A stretch of 64,000 bases of DNA from Dactylorhiza incarnata. Taxonomy: Eukaryota > Streptophyta > Magnoliopsida > Asparagales > Orchidaceae. The translations under genes were made by a program, and so were the position numbers. Below are positions 21,240-32,954 of this stretch, piece after piece. Within the stretch, counting starts at the first letter, position 1. Every line of letters starts with the position of its first letter. Under the pieces are notes generated by a model that worked only from the letters and a program-made list of their open reading frames with translations, did no database searches and had not been told where the DNA came from. The stretch lies in contig JAWHQI010000262.1 in assembly GCA_033032865.1 (NCBI GenBank), positions 2,294,001 to 2,358,000 of the forward strand. Direction: 5' to 3'.

Positions 21240-24080
21240 TTTGTTTGCATTATGCTCTAATCCATGTTATTTTTGCATTATTTTGATATTGCATTATTTT
21301 GATATTATCTATTATATGTTGTTGATGTGATAATGAAAAATGTTGTGGTGATGGTAATAAAATTCATGCTTTTGATGAGGAATTCTATTATGCCTGTTCA
21401 TTCCCTAATTGCTGCAATGCTGAAAATGATATTGCATTAAAATGTTGGCCTCGCAGACATTTCTTCAATTTGATTATCACTACAGTAACAACAAACATAT
21501 CTCTAATAGAGAATGCAATTTTATTTGCATTATTGTCTAATCCATGTTACTTTTTGCATTATTTTGATATTGCATTATTTTGTTATTGGATTATTTGTTG
21601 TTGCTGTGATAATGAAAAATGTTGTGCATTTTCATTATTTTTACAACTACATATTTCTTTGTACAACAGTACAGACAGATAGATGTTTTCATAACATCAC
21701 ATTTTCTCCTCAACTTCGTACATCTCATAAATAATGTTTATTGTTTTGGGCTCCGTTTGGTGTGGTGTTTTGGCAAAAAAGGAGCTGAATAATGTGGGAT
21801 GTTCATAAAAACTTTTTTATCATTTTCCTTTAATGTGAGGAGATGAAGAATGAAAACTTGAAATGAAATGGTGGAGTTTTTCTCTACTATGTTTAGGGCA
21901 TTGAGGATGGCCTGCGGAGAGGATGCCCAGGAAACCCATGCATATGTCATTTTTTGTTGGAAGGAGGCTGGAAGATTTGAGTTTATTCTCTCTTCCTATC
22001 TTTAATCCAATTTACAACACAATCTGAGCCTTTGTTTTGTTTGCTCTACTTCTTTCCTTTGCCCATCTACTACTATGCTTCATATTCAACACAATCTGCA
22101 ATATTAGGTTATGATTGATCAAAGAAAAATGCTTTCATGATCATGGCATCAATATTGTTTAAATTATGCTCTAACCCATGTTATTTTGTGTAATTATTTT
22201 GATATTGCATTATTTTGATATTGTCTATTATTTGTTGTTGCTGTGATAATGAAAAATGTTGTGGTGATGGTACTGAAAATCATGCTTTTTGGTGAGGATT
22301 TCTATTATGCATGTTCTTTCCCGAATGACTGTGATGCTGAGAATGATATTGCATTAACAAATTGAATTTCTTAGACTTTTATTAAAAAAAATTATTGTGC
22401 ATTTCCATAATTTTTTCAACTACATATTTCTTTGTAACATAGTATGGACAGATACATGTCTTAATAACATCACATTTTCTCCTCAACTTAGTAGTAGTCA
22501 TAAGCAATGTCTGTGGAGGTGGGCTCCGTTTAGTGCGGTGTTTTTGGCAAAAAAGATTTGAATTATGTGGGATGTTCATAAAAAATGTATCAATCATTTT
22601 CCTTTAATCCGGGATGATGAAGAATGACAACATGAAATTAAATGGTGGAGTTTTTCTCTACTATGTTTAGGGCATTGAGGATGGCATGCGGAGAGATTTC
22701 CCAGGTAACCCGTGTAACCTGGGATTATTGTTGGAAGGAGGCTGAAAGATTTGAGTTTCTTCTCTCTTCTTATCTCCAATCCAATTTACAACACAATCTG
22801 AGCCTTTGTTTTGTTTACTCTACTTCTCTTTCCTTTGCCCATCTACTACTGTGCTTCTTATTCAACACAATCTGCAATATTAGGTTATGATTGATCAAAT
22901 TAAAATGCTTTCATGATCATGACATCAATATTGTGTAAATTATCTTACACACATGGTAGATCCAGTCCATCTATGACTCAGTTTTTTCATAATTTAGAGT
23001 GGTTGTCTGCTGCTTTGATGTTTGCATTGTCTATGTTAATCGGCAGTGTAAGCTCTTATGATTTTTTAGGATTATAAATGTTGTCCAACATTTTAATGCA
23101 ATATCATTCTCAGCATTGCAGCAATTAGGGAAAGAATAGGCATAATAGAAATACTCATCAAAAAGTATGAATTTCAATACCATCACCACAACATTTTTCA
23201 TTATCACAGCAACAACAAATAATAGACAATATCAAAATAATGCAATATCAAAATAATGCAAAAAAACATGGATTAGAGCATAATGCAAAAAAAAAATATT
23301 GAAGCGATGCTGAGAATGATATTGCATTAAATATTGAATTTCTTTGACTTTTATTATAAAAAATGTTGTGCATTTCCATATTTTTTTCAACTACAAATAC
23401 CTTTGTAGAATAGAATAGACCTGTAGATGTTTTCATAACATCACATTTTCTCCTCAACTTAGCAGTAGTCATAAACAATGTCTGCAGTATGCTTGCTCAT
23501 TATACTAGAATCTTGATAGATTACAGTCATATATAAAAACCAAGAATTTTGATTGGTTCTTTTTTAATCTGGATGCAGATTGTTCGAGGTTGCAAACAGT
23601 GTGGTCTCCTACTAGCAAAAAGGCATACATTGACATCTGATCAGCAAGGTAATCAATTACGTCAGAATATAAATTATGTAAGGGTGCTTCGAGGTATTAG
23701 TCAATTAGTGGAAAAGCGATGCATGTTAGTCTCTGTGATGAATGCTTATAGGGCTGCTCCATAGTATTGGTCGGTAGAGGGTGAAGCGGAGTAGATAGAT
23801 TTACTGTATAATTTATATATTTGCACATCTATATTTCTCCTAGAATATAAATTGTGTAATAAGTTTCCATGTTTTTTTCTACCCAAGTTGCTTGAAACGG
23901 TTAATAGTCCGGGTGATTGGAATTGTTGTGCTACTTATAAATGTGTTACAACAAATTTTGTGCTCTGTTTGGTGCGGTATCTTTGACAAGGAGTTGATAC
24001 ATGTGGGACGTTTATAAAAAACTTATTTATTGTTTTCCGTTAATATAGTACGATGAATAATGACAACTTGAAATGAAATC
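21240..24080. repeat. Tandem array of diverged ~770-bp units
   Basis: The order of blocks repeats: GCATTATTTTGATATTG, GTGATAATGAAAAATGTTG, ATGTTTTCATAACATCACAT, then GGCTCCGTTTGGTG and CTACTATGTTTAGGGCATTG. Clear units span about 21560-22160 and 22195-22940; a third diverged copy spans about 23400-24080, and partial copies lie at 19640-19810 and 21240-21460. No protein-coding sequence is recognised. Possible small exons (acceptor TGCAG at about 23578, donor AAG/GTAATC at about 23650) may belong to a Helitron leader. Confidence 0.7.
23084..23262 (-). repeat. Inverted copy of part of the ~770-bp unit
   Basis: AACATTTTAATGCAATATCA and ACCACAACATTTTTCATTA read as reverse complements of blocks found on + at about 22220-22365 and 21300-21445. 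RNA crossing this array could form a long imperfect hairpin. Confidence 0.75.
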
Positions 24081-24084
24081 TGAA

Positions 24085-24161
24085 CTGCACTGCATTGCAT
24101 TGCTATTTATTTGAACTTATTTATCTATTTCTGCACTGCAATGCTATGCAATGCAGTGCAG
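24085..24161. repeat. 16-bp inverted repeat with 45-base loop
   Basis: CTGCACTGCATTGCAT at 24085-24100 is exactly complementary to 24146-24161. Further TGCAATGCA-type repeats follow to 24195. It ends 75 bases before the first Helitron exon. It is not followed by a CTRR end, so it is not the Helitron 3' terminal hairpin. Confidence 0.8.
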
Positions 24162-24235
24162 ATTTCTGCAATGCATTGATGTGCAGTGCAATGCATATTA
24201 ATATCTCTATGCCATTTGATGTCTTGCAATTATAG

Positions 24236-25445
24236 ATGTCAAGTAGGGCCCAACTACAAGTACGTGCTGAAAGAAGGCGTGAGCTTCAAGATCATCGCGC
24301 AACACACCAAGCTGAAGCTGGTGAGATTGACACAAGCAGCATGTTGCGTGAAATATATCGCCCAAGAGGATGACCATGAACATATGCATCAATCAGGACT
24401 GACGAACAACAATAAATGCTAGAAGAAGAGAAGCCTGACGAACGCAAAGACTAATGGAAACAACAACTTCCGCCCAGTTATAACCTAAAGATGAACCAAC
24501 CAATCCAACAAGTATTGGAGAAGAGAGTCACCATACACAACAACAATCAGTAAACATGCCTATAAATAATCCAACCACACATTTCGTTCAAGAGGAACCT
24601 ACTATACTGCATACTTCAACCGGTCAACATCGAAGCTCCTCGAAAATTCTACAATAACAATTCTGCATCAACTATGAAAATATATTTCATATATTTAATA
24701 ATTAAACACTTGACTCATTTCACAGGTCCTATGTTCCCACAAATATTGACAAACCAGATGAACCAAATAGAGCATGGACAGTCAAGTAGTAGACAACGCC
24801 GTAGAGGTCGTCCCACAATCCCCCCAGGTATTAACCTTTATGCAAGTTAATTTTTTCTTCATATTTATAATCATTAAAAAAACATAAGACATACATCAAC
24901 TAATAGAGCGCAGATACACAAACACCACCGACTTACCACGCGAAACAAATTGCCCAAGAAGAAGGCCACGAATATAGGCATCAACTCAAGACTGACGTAA
25001 TGCAACAAATGCAAGAAGAAGAGAAGTTCGACGGACGCAAATACTGATGGAAACTGAGAATTCCAACTTGTTACAAAATCGAGATGGGCAACCAATTTCA
25101 ACACATACTAGAGTGGACAATCAAAATACACAACAACAAATAATAAACACACCTACAAATAATCGTCGCCACAGAAGACAAACACACAAGCATATACAAA
25201 CTCAGCGAAGAAGTACACGTCTTCAAGAACAATGAACTGCTATGGCGCAATATCAAATGGAGTCGGCTAACACTTCAACAAATCCCGAAGTTCAATTAAC
25301 CAGTTCAACAACACCAACAAATATAGCCAATATGGAGATGCCCACGGGACCGTCAAGACTTCATGGTAATTTCTATTATGAAATGGCAAAACAATCACTA
25401 AGAACTTTTACACATGGTCGTTGCATAATAGACTCTCCATTTTAA
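24236..25445 (+). pseudogene. Helitron protein, N-terminal exons (decayed)
   Basis: An ATG at 24236, directly after a TTATAG acceptor-like site, opens a 47-residue Arg/Glu-rich stretch (SSRAQLQVRAERRRELQDHR), then TGA. Such charged N-termini are usual in plant Helitron proteins. Similar basic, low-complexity pieces follow at about 24730-24830 (SSRQRRRGRP), 25047-25235 and 25242-25445. They are separated by AT-rich intron-like DNA. A reduplication is likely, since 24930-25040 resembles 24340-24470. None carries a catalytic motif, and reading frames are not continuous. The assignment rests mainly on position immediately upstream of the N domain. Confidence 0.5.
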
Positions 25446-25498
25446 TGTACAGGCAACAATATTATTTGAAGAACCACAACTCATTTCTCAGCGAGAAA

Positions 25499-26336
25499 TT
25501 GTTACCCCGCAAATAATGTGTCGGCAGTTACACTATGTTCCCATACTATTTGCCCACATTGTCATGCTAAGCTTTTTCACACAGAAACAACTACTCTATG
25601 CTGCAAAGGAGGTTTGATTGATCTGCCAAATATTCCAGCACACCTCGAGCTTCTAGAACTATACACTTCTCAAACTACTAAAGCATGCAATTTTAGATAG
25701 AATATACGTGCTTACAACCATGTTTTTTCCTTCACATCCATGGGAGTAACATTTGAAGATAATATGCCAGCATTTAATCAGGGTATCTAAACTTTTAGAG
25801 CGCATGGTGCAATTTATCATAAGATTGGTTCTCTCCTACCAGAACACGGTGCACGCCCACGTTACATGCAAATGTTCATTTACGACACTAAGCACGAATT
25901 GGAGAATAGGTTGCACGAAAGCCCCGGTCTCCATATCCCTACGCTTGAAAAGATCTCCGCCATACTCGATGCGGTGAACCATTTTGTACTTACATTTAGA
26001 CAGCTTGCAAAAGAACCAAATCTCCAGCAATGCAGATTATTAATTAAAGAAAAGCCTTCATTTGAGCTCCAGTACTCACTCCCAACAGCATCACAAGTTA
26101 CGGCGATATTAGTATGGGCTGATGACTTTATGGAAGCCAATGATAGAGACATAATCATCGAAACAACTTCAGGCATGCTATTACCTATAAAGGAGTACTC
26201 TGGTTACTACGACCCTCTACAATATCCATTGCTCATACCGCACGGGTCATACTGCTGGCAAGGAGACGTACTAATTGGTCGTGCAGATCGAATAAGATAT
26301 TGTGACTACTACTCATACTTGCTACATGTATACTAG
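25499..26336 (+). pseudogene. Helitron-like N domain (decayed)
   Basis: This is the N-terminal domain of plant Helitron Rep/helicase. At about 25548-25618 a zinc-binding pattern ICPHCHAKLFHTET...LCCKGG is visible. The domain continues in broken frames at about 25701-25860 (NIRAYNHVFSFTSMG, TFRAHGAIYHKIGSLLPEHG). The longest open part, 25866-26336 (156 codons), contains MFIYDTKHELENRLHE and YYDPLQYPLLIPHGSYCWQG, the segments that precede the Rep active site in intact copies. At least two stops and one frameshift separate the pieces. The order matches intact plant Helitrons, so this is a degraded full-length ancestor and not a captured fragment. Confidence 0.8.
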
Positions 26337-26399
26337 AATTTAAAATATAGATTTTATGCATCCTATAACTTATAAATATCTGTTAATTTAGCATGTCTA

Positions 26400-27768
26400 C
26401 ATGCAGCAACCCGAAAACATACTGTTCATGCTACACCATGCTGGGCGTTAGCTATAACAATACATTGTCGACATGTACATTAAAACTGAAACACAAAACT
26501 GCGCTGGATTTGGTCCAACCAAAGTTACATTAGGGCTGAGGTTTATCAGGGTTTATAAGATTGCTTACATAGCAGCGAAAACGAAGCAGGTATATATATA
26601 GTGCAAATAAAACTTAATGTAAGACCATCTCCACCAATTTATCATTCTAGCTTATTTATAAATACACATGTTATCTCTTTACAGGTAATGTGGGTCGTAG
26701 AACAATCTTACCATCATCTTTTATTGGGATCCCAAGAGATATGTACCAACGGTATCGGGACGCTATGGCAGTTCTGCGTAATAATGGTAAGCCAGATATT
26801 TTTCTAACAATGACATGCAATCCTTCGTGGCAGGAGATAACTGCTGAGCTTTATCCTGGACAAACGCCTCAAGATCGCCCAGATTTAATCTCCAGAATTT
26901 GTCATGCAAAGATGGAATGTTTAATGGACAATGTTTTCCATAAAGGTGTCCTTGGTAGAGTTGTCGTGCACTTCCATGTGGTTGAATTTCAAAAGCGTGG
27001 ACTACCGCATGCGCATATGTTGTTTATTTTCAATGAGCACGATAAGTTGAACAGTCCAGATGACTACGACAGCGTTGTAAGAGCAGAAATCCCAATACAA
27101 TCCATAGAACCCGAGCTATACAGTGTAGTTCTTAAACATATGATACACGGACCATGTGGACGATTGCGCCCAAATGCACAATGCATGAAAAATAATGTTT
27201 GCAAAAAGGCCTTTCCAAAACCTTTCTCTGAATGCACTACACATGGAATTGATTCATACCCCCTATACCGACACCGAGATGATGACAGAACAATAACATT
27301 GGGGCGTGATGACAATTTGGTGATCGATAATGGGTGGGTTGTTCCGTACAACCCATGGCTTCAACTCAAATATGATTGTCACTTTAATGTGGAAATATGC
27401 AGTAGCATTAAGAGCATCAAATACCTATACAAGTATTGTACAAAGGTCCAGACTGGGTTGCTTTTGAAGTGAGATCGAGACAAAACTATGATGAAGTTAC
27501 TAAATACGTCGACGGTCGATGGGTTTGTCCTCCTAAGACTTTGTGGAAGTTGTTCAAATATCATATGTACCAAACATATCCATCAGTCGTGAGATTACAA
27601 ATACATCTACCAAATCAACATCAAGTTCGGTTTCAGGCTAACCAGTCGATTGCCAATGTGCTTGCTAATGAACTTAATTCACGAACGATGTTATCAGAGT
27701 TTTTCAAACTGTACAACGATGGGCTAGAAGCCATACAATATTTATATACAGACTTCGCAAAACACTAA
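26400..27768 (+). pseudogene. Helitron rolling-circle Rep (HUH endonuclease), truncated
   Basis: Rep nicks and joins single-stranded DNA during rolling-circle transposition. The exon at 26400-26589 has QYIVDMYIKTETQ then, one frame over, the segment leading to GNVGRR. A 95-bp intron follows (26590-26684). The main exon, 26685-27472, carries the HUH motif within FQKRGLPHAHMLF at about 26990-27030 and the catalytic tyrosine region IKYLYKYCTK at about 27416-27446. A frameshift near 27440-27472 moves the rest into another frame, 27436-27768 (GPDWVAFEV, VRLQIHLPNQHQV), and the sequence stops at TDFAKH. The helicase domain is missing. Stops at 26449 and 26455 add to the damage. Confidence 0.9.
26590..26684 (+). 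other. Intron in Helitron Rep
   Basis: Donor GTATAT at 26590 and acceptor TTTACAG ending at 26684 define a 95-bp AT-rich intron. Splicing joins GAA GCA G to GT AAT GTG, giving ENEAGNVGRRT across the joint, the expected residues for this family at that point. Confidence 0.75.
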
Positions 27769-28139
27769 GCTTGGGCACCTTTGGAGGCTCTCGTCATCCA
27801 CCAAAGAAACTTGGGGAGAGAGTAGCCCAAAGTCAAGTCCCTCCAAAAGATGCCCCCTTGGTCCTATTTATAGTTTTTTGACATGGTCTGCCTATAGCCA
27901 GATTCCGGCCTAAGAGATTACGAAAATACCCGCAAGTTTGGCCAGCCATTAGCCAAATCCCGCCATTCCAAGACGCTAAATGCAGGCCGCCTCCTCTTCT
28001 TGGGGCTGGGCGAGAGGGGGCAGGCCACCTCCCTTACTCGCCCCCTACGGGGCTGGGCAAGCGGGAGGTTGCCCGCATCCACCGCTCGCCCCCCTACGGG
28101 GCTGGGCGACCAGGAAACCGCCCGCCTCCCCTGCTCGCC
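27769..28139 (-). repeat. LTR fragment, relative of the 19821-21161 solo LTR
   Basis: Starts inside the LTR at CTAAGCTTGGGCACC, matching 20013 onward, and shares the TATA box (27865-27872 on minus), GCCAAATCCCGCC and the start of GC-rich tandem repeats. The first part of the LTR is missing where it abuts the Helitron. The repeats resume after the Tekay insertion at 37738; TCGCC at 28135-28139 is the duplicated target. Confidence 0.8.
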
Positions 28140-30992
28140 TGTCACAACCGGCATTTTCTCAGGAATTAAGAATATCAGAGGAAGAGAAAATACGCGTCAT
28201 GATGCCACGTCATGCAGGAGACAACTGCAGACGCTCAGGCGGGATCCTATTACTTGATAATTGAAAACATGATTGCATGATAATCATTATTTGAAATCAT
28301 TTATTAGGGTTTAGAGTAAGAACTGTGTCTCTCAGTTCGTGGATCAACTAGTCCACAGAGAAAATTATATATGTAACTGCAGCGGAAAACACTTGATTTA
28401 GTTCATTTAAGGTCCTATATGCACGTGAAGGCAGGACATAAAGTAGATGATATGCACTTAACTAGGCGTAGTATAAGTGTAGAAAATATCTTTAGGTGAC
28501 TTTAAAACTAAGGGTTTTAGTTAAAAATGATGAGATGAAGATGAATGAAAAGCCATTTTATCACTATAACGCACCTAGTCATAAATCATTCCCAGAGAGT
28601 AAGGTATCAGATCTAAAAGCAGTGGCATAAACTGGTAAGTAAACTATAAAGTATCAAAGAGGCACAATGGGCGTCAACAAGCTGACACTAACCCATTGGC
28701 CCAAACTAGCATGTCTGAACACAAGGAGAAGCAAACAACAACAACTACTACTACTACCTCGCAGCAGCGGGGTAAACAGCAGCTAAAAACTCCCGAAGAC
28801 CTCGGGCTACTCCACTAACCGCTACGGCTCTGAAACCAGAGGCATTCAATAAACAAGAACGCCTCAGCAAGGGAATTGCAAGTGGCAAGAAATAAGGAAA
28901 AAACAAAGTAAAATAAGGCATAAGGGGTACCAACCCAAGCCAACATACTGAAAGAACAACTCCAAATGGAGAAGTAAGCATAGCACCGAGTGCATCAAAT
29001 ACCTTATAAAAGGAACAAGTAAGGTTCATTTGTCTTATAAAAGTTTCAATTAAAGAGATTGATCAGCTCAAGTTAAACGGGGGCGGTCCTTTATCCTCTG
29101 CCACCCAAAGCCTTAACTGGTGGGGGTTTCTATTACCCTATCACCCAAACACGTCCCACAGGAACACAGGCAACGCCTGCTGATCACGTCCTTGAAATGG
29201 CCACTGCGTAAAGCTAAAAGCATATATTCAATTTAATTAAATCATTAAGACACGGGACGAAGCCCGAGAAACAATCAACAGGGATACCCTAAGAGATAGG
29301 GTCAAAGCAAGGCACACACCGATCAAGATGAATCGCAAGCGAAACCAAAGATTTGCAAGATCACAGCAGGTTTAGAATTTTGATAGGAGGTAAACATGAT
29401 CAAAGACGCAATGCAGTTATTAGCAACATCACCGCATACTGCTAACATCACAAATACTAAGAAGAAACACCCTAAGGATAGGGTCACCATGAGATAACTG
29501 CTGATCAAACGATTCATAAGGGGAAACTCGGAGTCATTGAACCAAAAAAACAAAGGGGTTCAAGCTCGAGGGATTCACGATCAAGGACACCCAAGAGACT
29601 TGGGCAAAACTCCTTGTACCCTTGTAAGAGGCACAAGGTTTCAAGAAGGAGGAGAAGTAATCAGAGGCATAACTCATGACGAATCATAAGAGTAAACTCA
29701 AACATTATCAGACCACCATGAGTAAAAGAATTCAAGCAAAAGGGATTCCAGATCAGGAGCACCGAAGGGATACTGGCAACATCCTTGTGTGCTTGAGAGG
29801 ACACAAGATTTAAACATGAGAATCGCAACGAAATCACATACGCTCCTGGCGGGGTTCCAAGGGGCCGCGCCCCTGGCGGGGTCTTAGGGGCAGAGCCCCT
29901 AATGGGGTCCAAGGGGCAGCGCCCCTGGCGGTGGTGTAGGCAAGGTTCAAGTTTATATCTCGAGACATAGGAGGTTAATTTCTCGAGACAAGAGAAATCT
30001 CTCGAGAGATGGAAAATTGTCTTCTCGGGACAAAGCAAGGATTTCTCGAAATATAGCAGGGATTTCTCGGGAAATCAGAAGAAGACTCTAGATTCAGTAA
30101 AGGAACGAGGATTTTATCTATCCCGGTTTTCTCCAGGGAACAACTACCCGATTCATAGCAAAGGAAGAACAATCAAGGAAGCTTATATCAACACTCCAAG
30201 ACTTAAGTTAAACCGAGCGACATGAAATCGACACGAGCGAAACAATGCTTCAAGAAAAGAAAGAGAAGGAGGAGGAAGCCACTTTCCTTAATCTTGCAAA
30301 ACTCGCCTAGCTCCGCTCCGAATGCCAAGGTAACTCCCGAGCACGAAGACCTGGAGCGCTAAGGACCGAAAGGAAGAGTTAGGTCATTTCCATAACTCCA
30401 AAACTTCCACGAAGAAGAGCAAGCTTACCACTAAGACGAAGATCTCGCCGAGAGCTTTCCAAATCTTCAAACCAAACTCGATTCCGACCACTACAGCTCT
30501 AGAAAATCGTCGGTTGAAGGCTCCACGAAGCTCCGCTCTCGCCCTAACCTTCAGCGGCTGATTTTGATCGAGGAAGGAGATGAATAGGGAAGGGAAGGAT
30601 TTTAGGCTTATATATAAACCTAATTTATTATTTAAATAATTAATTAATCCTCCGAATTACTTAAAACTGCGAGGGCGACCAAAACACCTCAGATTTCTAC
30701 GAAATTCGCACCCTAACTAAAACACGGCGCTACGAATCCAACGGCGAAGTCAGAATTCAATTCCGACAAGACAAACTGTGGATAAAGCCTCCTGAAGCTA
30801 AAATCTTGATAATTACTCCAAATCTTCACTTTAACTCGAAACGACGCGAAATCTCGCAGGCTCGATCTGAATCACGAGCTCCAACTAAGCTAAGGCTCGA
30901 AACACTACCAAAAGAGCTGACGTAACGCCCTTACGTCAAAATTACGTCACAACGGGTACGTAAAATAATTGACGAAAATCAGGGGCGTTACA
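28140..30992 (-). repeat. Tekay 3' LTR
   Basis: 2853 bp. On minus it starts TGTAACGCCCCTGATTTTCG. It has a TATATATA promoter-like box at 30609-30618 and a GC-rich hairpin block at 29846-29940. The polypurine tract abuts its minus-strand start. Confidence 0.92.
29846..29940. repeat. GGGGC hairpin repeats in Tekay LTR
   Basis: Three near-copies of a roughly 32-bp unit GGCGGGGTYYNAGGGGC...GCCCCT, each able to form a short stem (AGGGGCAGAGCCCCT). The other LTR has them at 36590-36684. Confidence 0.85.
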
Positions 30993-31014
30993 GTCACTCC
31001 CCCTAAAAGGAAGT
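30993..31014 (-). other. Tekay polypurine tract
   Basis: On minus, TTTTAGGGGGAGTGAC leads directly into TGTAACGCCCC, the LTR start. This is a typical chromovirus plus-strand primer. Confidence 0.85.
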
Positions 31015-31567
31015 TTCGTCCCGAAACTTGAAATCCACAGATCAAAAAAAGATACAGAATCAAATCCAAGATTAGAAGACAGCAGCTTTCCCGAAAACTG
31101 CTACTATACGCAAAATCCACTTATCCAAGATGCTTAACACAAGCTCCATCATAAACCACAAAATAACAATCTAATCACATCTTCCAAAATTTGGTTCATT
31201 TCTTCCGCCTGACCGAGGCATAAACCTAGAATCCTAACCTGACACGAAGCATAAAGGGCACACCAAGCAATCTGACGACTTCTTCCAAATAAAGCTCTGC
31301 TATTTCTCCATAGAATATCCGATCTTAAATCGCACAAAGAGAGCATTCTTTGCCAAACCGACAACTGGGACCCATACAGAATCATGTCCTCCGGGGAATC
31401 TAGGTAACGAAGTCCATTGAAATACTTCCCCACTTCCAGCTGGAACATCCAACGGGGTCAAACTACCTCCAGGCCTAATTGATCTACCTTAACGCGCTAG
31501 CAGGTATAACGTTCCAAAAACACAATTGGCTAAATCATTCTCATACCTGACTGCCAACTATCGGCTA
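31015..31567 (-). other. Tekay region where integrase should be; only degraded sequence
   Basis: About 550 bp between the RNase H remains and the polypurine tract. No zinc-binding HHCC, no DDE core and no chromodomain can be read in any minus frame. A 99-codon frame at 31149-31448 contains GKYFNGLRYLDSPEDMI but has no recognisable domain. An intact Tekay element would need about 1.5 kb of integrase plus chromodomain here. Confidence 0.6.
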
Positions 31568-32234
31568 TCAACCAAAATCACGCGCCTCACTACAGATCTT
31601 TGTTCGAATAACCTCAAAAGTGGAAATACAACATCTACTCCGGAGACGCTGCGAGTCGGGATCTTCCTTCTGACGCAGATCTACAAGGGCAAACCAAGAA
31701 GGCTCTTCAGCCTCTAAGCTCGAAGGCGCGGTACAACTACCGACTGGGATAAACATTAACATAAACTCCTCTACTAGGGACTGCACTGAGAGAATGAAGA
31801 TATGCGCGGTCTTTCTACTCAGGGCATCGGCCACCACATTGACCTTACCCGGATGGTACAGAATATCCACTTCATAATCCGCCACATACTCCAACCACCT
31901 CCGCTGGCGCATATTCAACTCCTTCTGGGTGAAGACATATTTCAGACTCTTAAGATCCGTATAAATCTTGCATGACCCTCCATAAAGAAGATGTCTCCAA
32001 AACTTCAAAGCATAGATCACTGCGACGAACTCTAAGTCATGCATAGAGTAATTCTTTTCATGAACTTTCAATTGTCTAGACCCATCAGCGATCACCTTTC
32101 CTTCTTGCACCAAAACACAACCTAAACCAAAAGAGATGCGTACACAAAACAGCATTCTCAACTCCTTCGATCGGCAAGGCCAACACCGGAGCACTACACA
32201 AACACCTCTTTGATTCCCGAAAAGCTCCTTCGCA
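31568..32234 (-). pseudogene. pol: Tekay RNase H remains
   Basis: RNase H degrades the RNA strand during reverse transcription. In the minus frame ending at 31568, [54 protein letters not shown] and ADALSRK appear in the usual order for Del/Tekay chromoviruses. Of the acidic active-site set, Glu of HDLE, Asp of YTD and Asp of VADALS are kept. The first Asp, normally just before the GLG motif, is missing because the N-terminal stretch is shifted (VRISFGLG). About 100 residues of nonconserved sequence follow ADALSRK before the stop. Confidence 0.85.
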
Positions 32235-32870
32235 TTAACCGCTCCAAACAAAAACGGCATTCTTCTGGATAAACTTGGTTAAAGGTGCCGACAGCACTGA
32301 AAATCCTTGAACAAGCGGTTCATCAAGATTAAAAACGCAGAGGGTGCATTGCAATAAGACAAGCACCAGGCTCCAAAACAGAACGAACTCCACGCCTCTA
32401 ACCGGCGGGAGACCAGGAAGGTCATCAGGAAAAACAACAGGAAACTCTCGCACCACCAGGACATCCTCGATACGCGGCGAACGCCTAACAGTTTCTACCA
32501 CAAAAACAAGGTAAGCCAACAACCGGAATCTAACAGCTTCCGAGCACACACCGCAGAAAATATCGGGGAACACTGGCACGGAGGTCCTAGAAAAATACTC
32601 AAGGGATGACCGCATCAAAACCGGACAACAAGTCCAAACCCGAAATCACGACAACGTCTTCTAGATTCAATACCTTAAGATCAGCAAAAGTCAACAAATC
32701 TCCTAAGAGAACGGGCAACTCCGGACGCACAGGTTCGAGGATACCAAAACACCACAAGGAAACTAAACGAGGAACGAATTGATTCCCAACACAGGGGTCA
32801 AACGGTGATGCTCAACGAATTCCTCGCTACGAACGAAAAGGGAAGCACCCGAATCGAAAAGAACACACGC
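32235..32870 (-). pseudogene. pol: Tekay protease and RT remnants around a large deletion
   Basis: Minus-strand remnants in mixed frames. Near 32840 an aspartic-protease active-site-like FDSGAS can be read, followed by decayed protease. Then EDVLVVREFPVVFPDDLPGL (about 32400-32490) gives the N-terminal RT linker, with PPVRGVEF just after. From there the text jumps in another frame to CNAPSAFLILMNRLFKDF (about 32285-32345), part of RT palm motif B, and in a third frame to [18 protein letters not shown] at the RT connection. Missing between them are the RT fingers, the first catalytic Asp region and the YVDD box. The element cannot encode an RT. Confidence 0.75.
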
Positions 32871-32954
32871 TCAACAACGCTTTACCTTAAATCTCCCTAT
32901 AAGCGCGAAAAGAGAAACTAGTTTAATTCAGCGAAATTAAGATCAAGTCAAAAC

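Larger units (their letters stand above)
24236..27768 (+). mobile_element. Truncated Helitron (Rep portion)
   Basis: A + strand Helitron coding region in several exons: N-terminal part, Helitron-like N domain and rolling-circle Rep. The helicase half that normally follows Rep is absent, because the sequence switches to an LTR fragment at about 27769. Neither a 5' TC end nor a 3' CTRR end could be fixed, so true borders are unknown. Confidence 0.85.

Noticed and set aside
24085..24161. Helitron 3' terminal hairpin
   Set aside because: It lies upstream of the Rep gene and is not followed by CTRR.
29661..30038. 125-codon ORF in the Tekay LTR (also 36406-36783)
   Set aside because: It is repeated only because both LTRs carry it, crosses the GGGGC hairpin repeats and has no recognisable domain.
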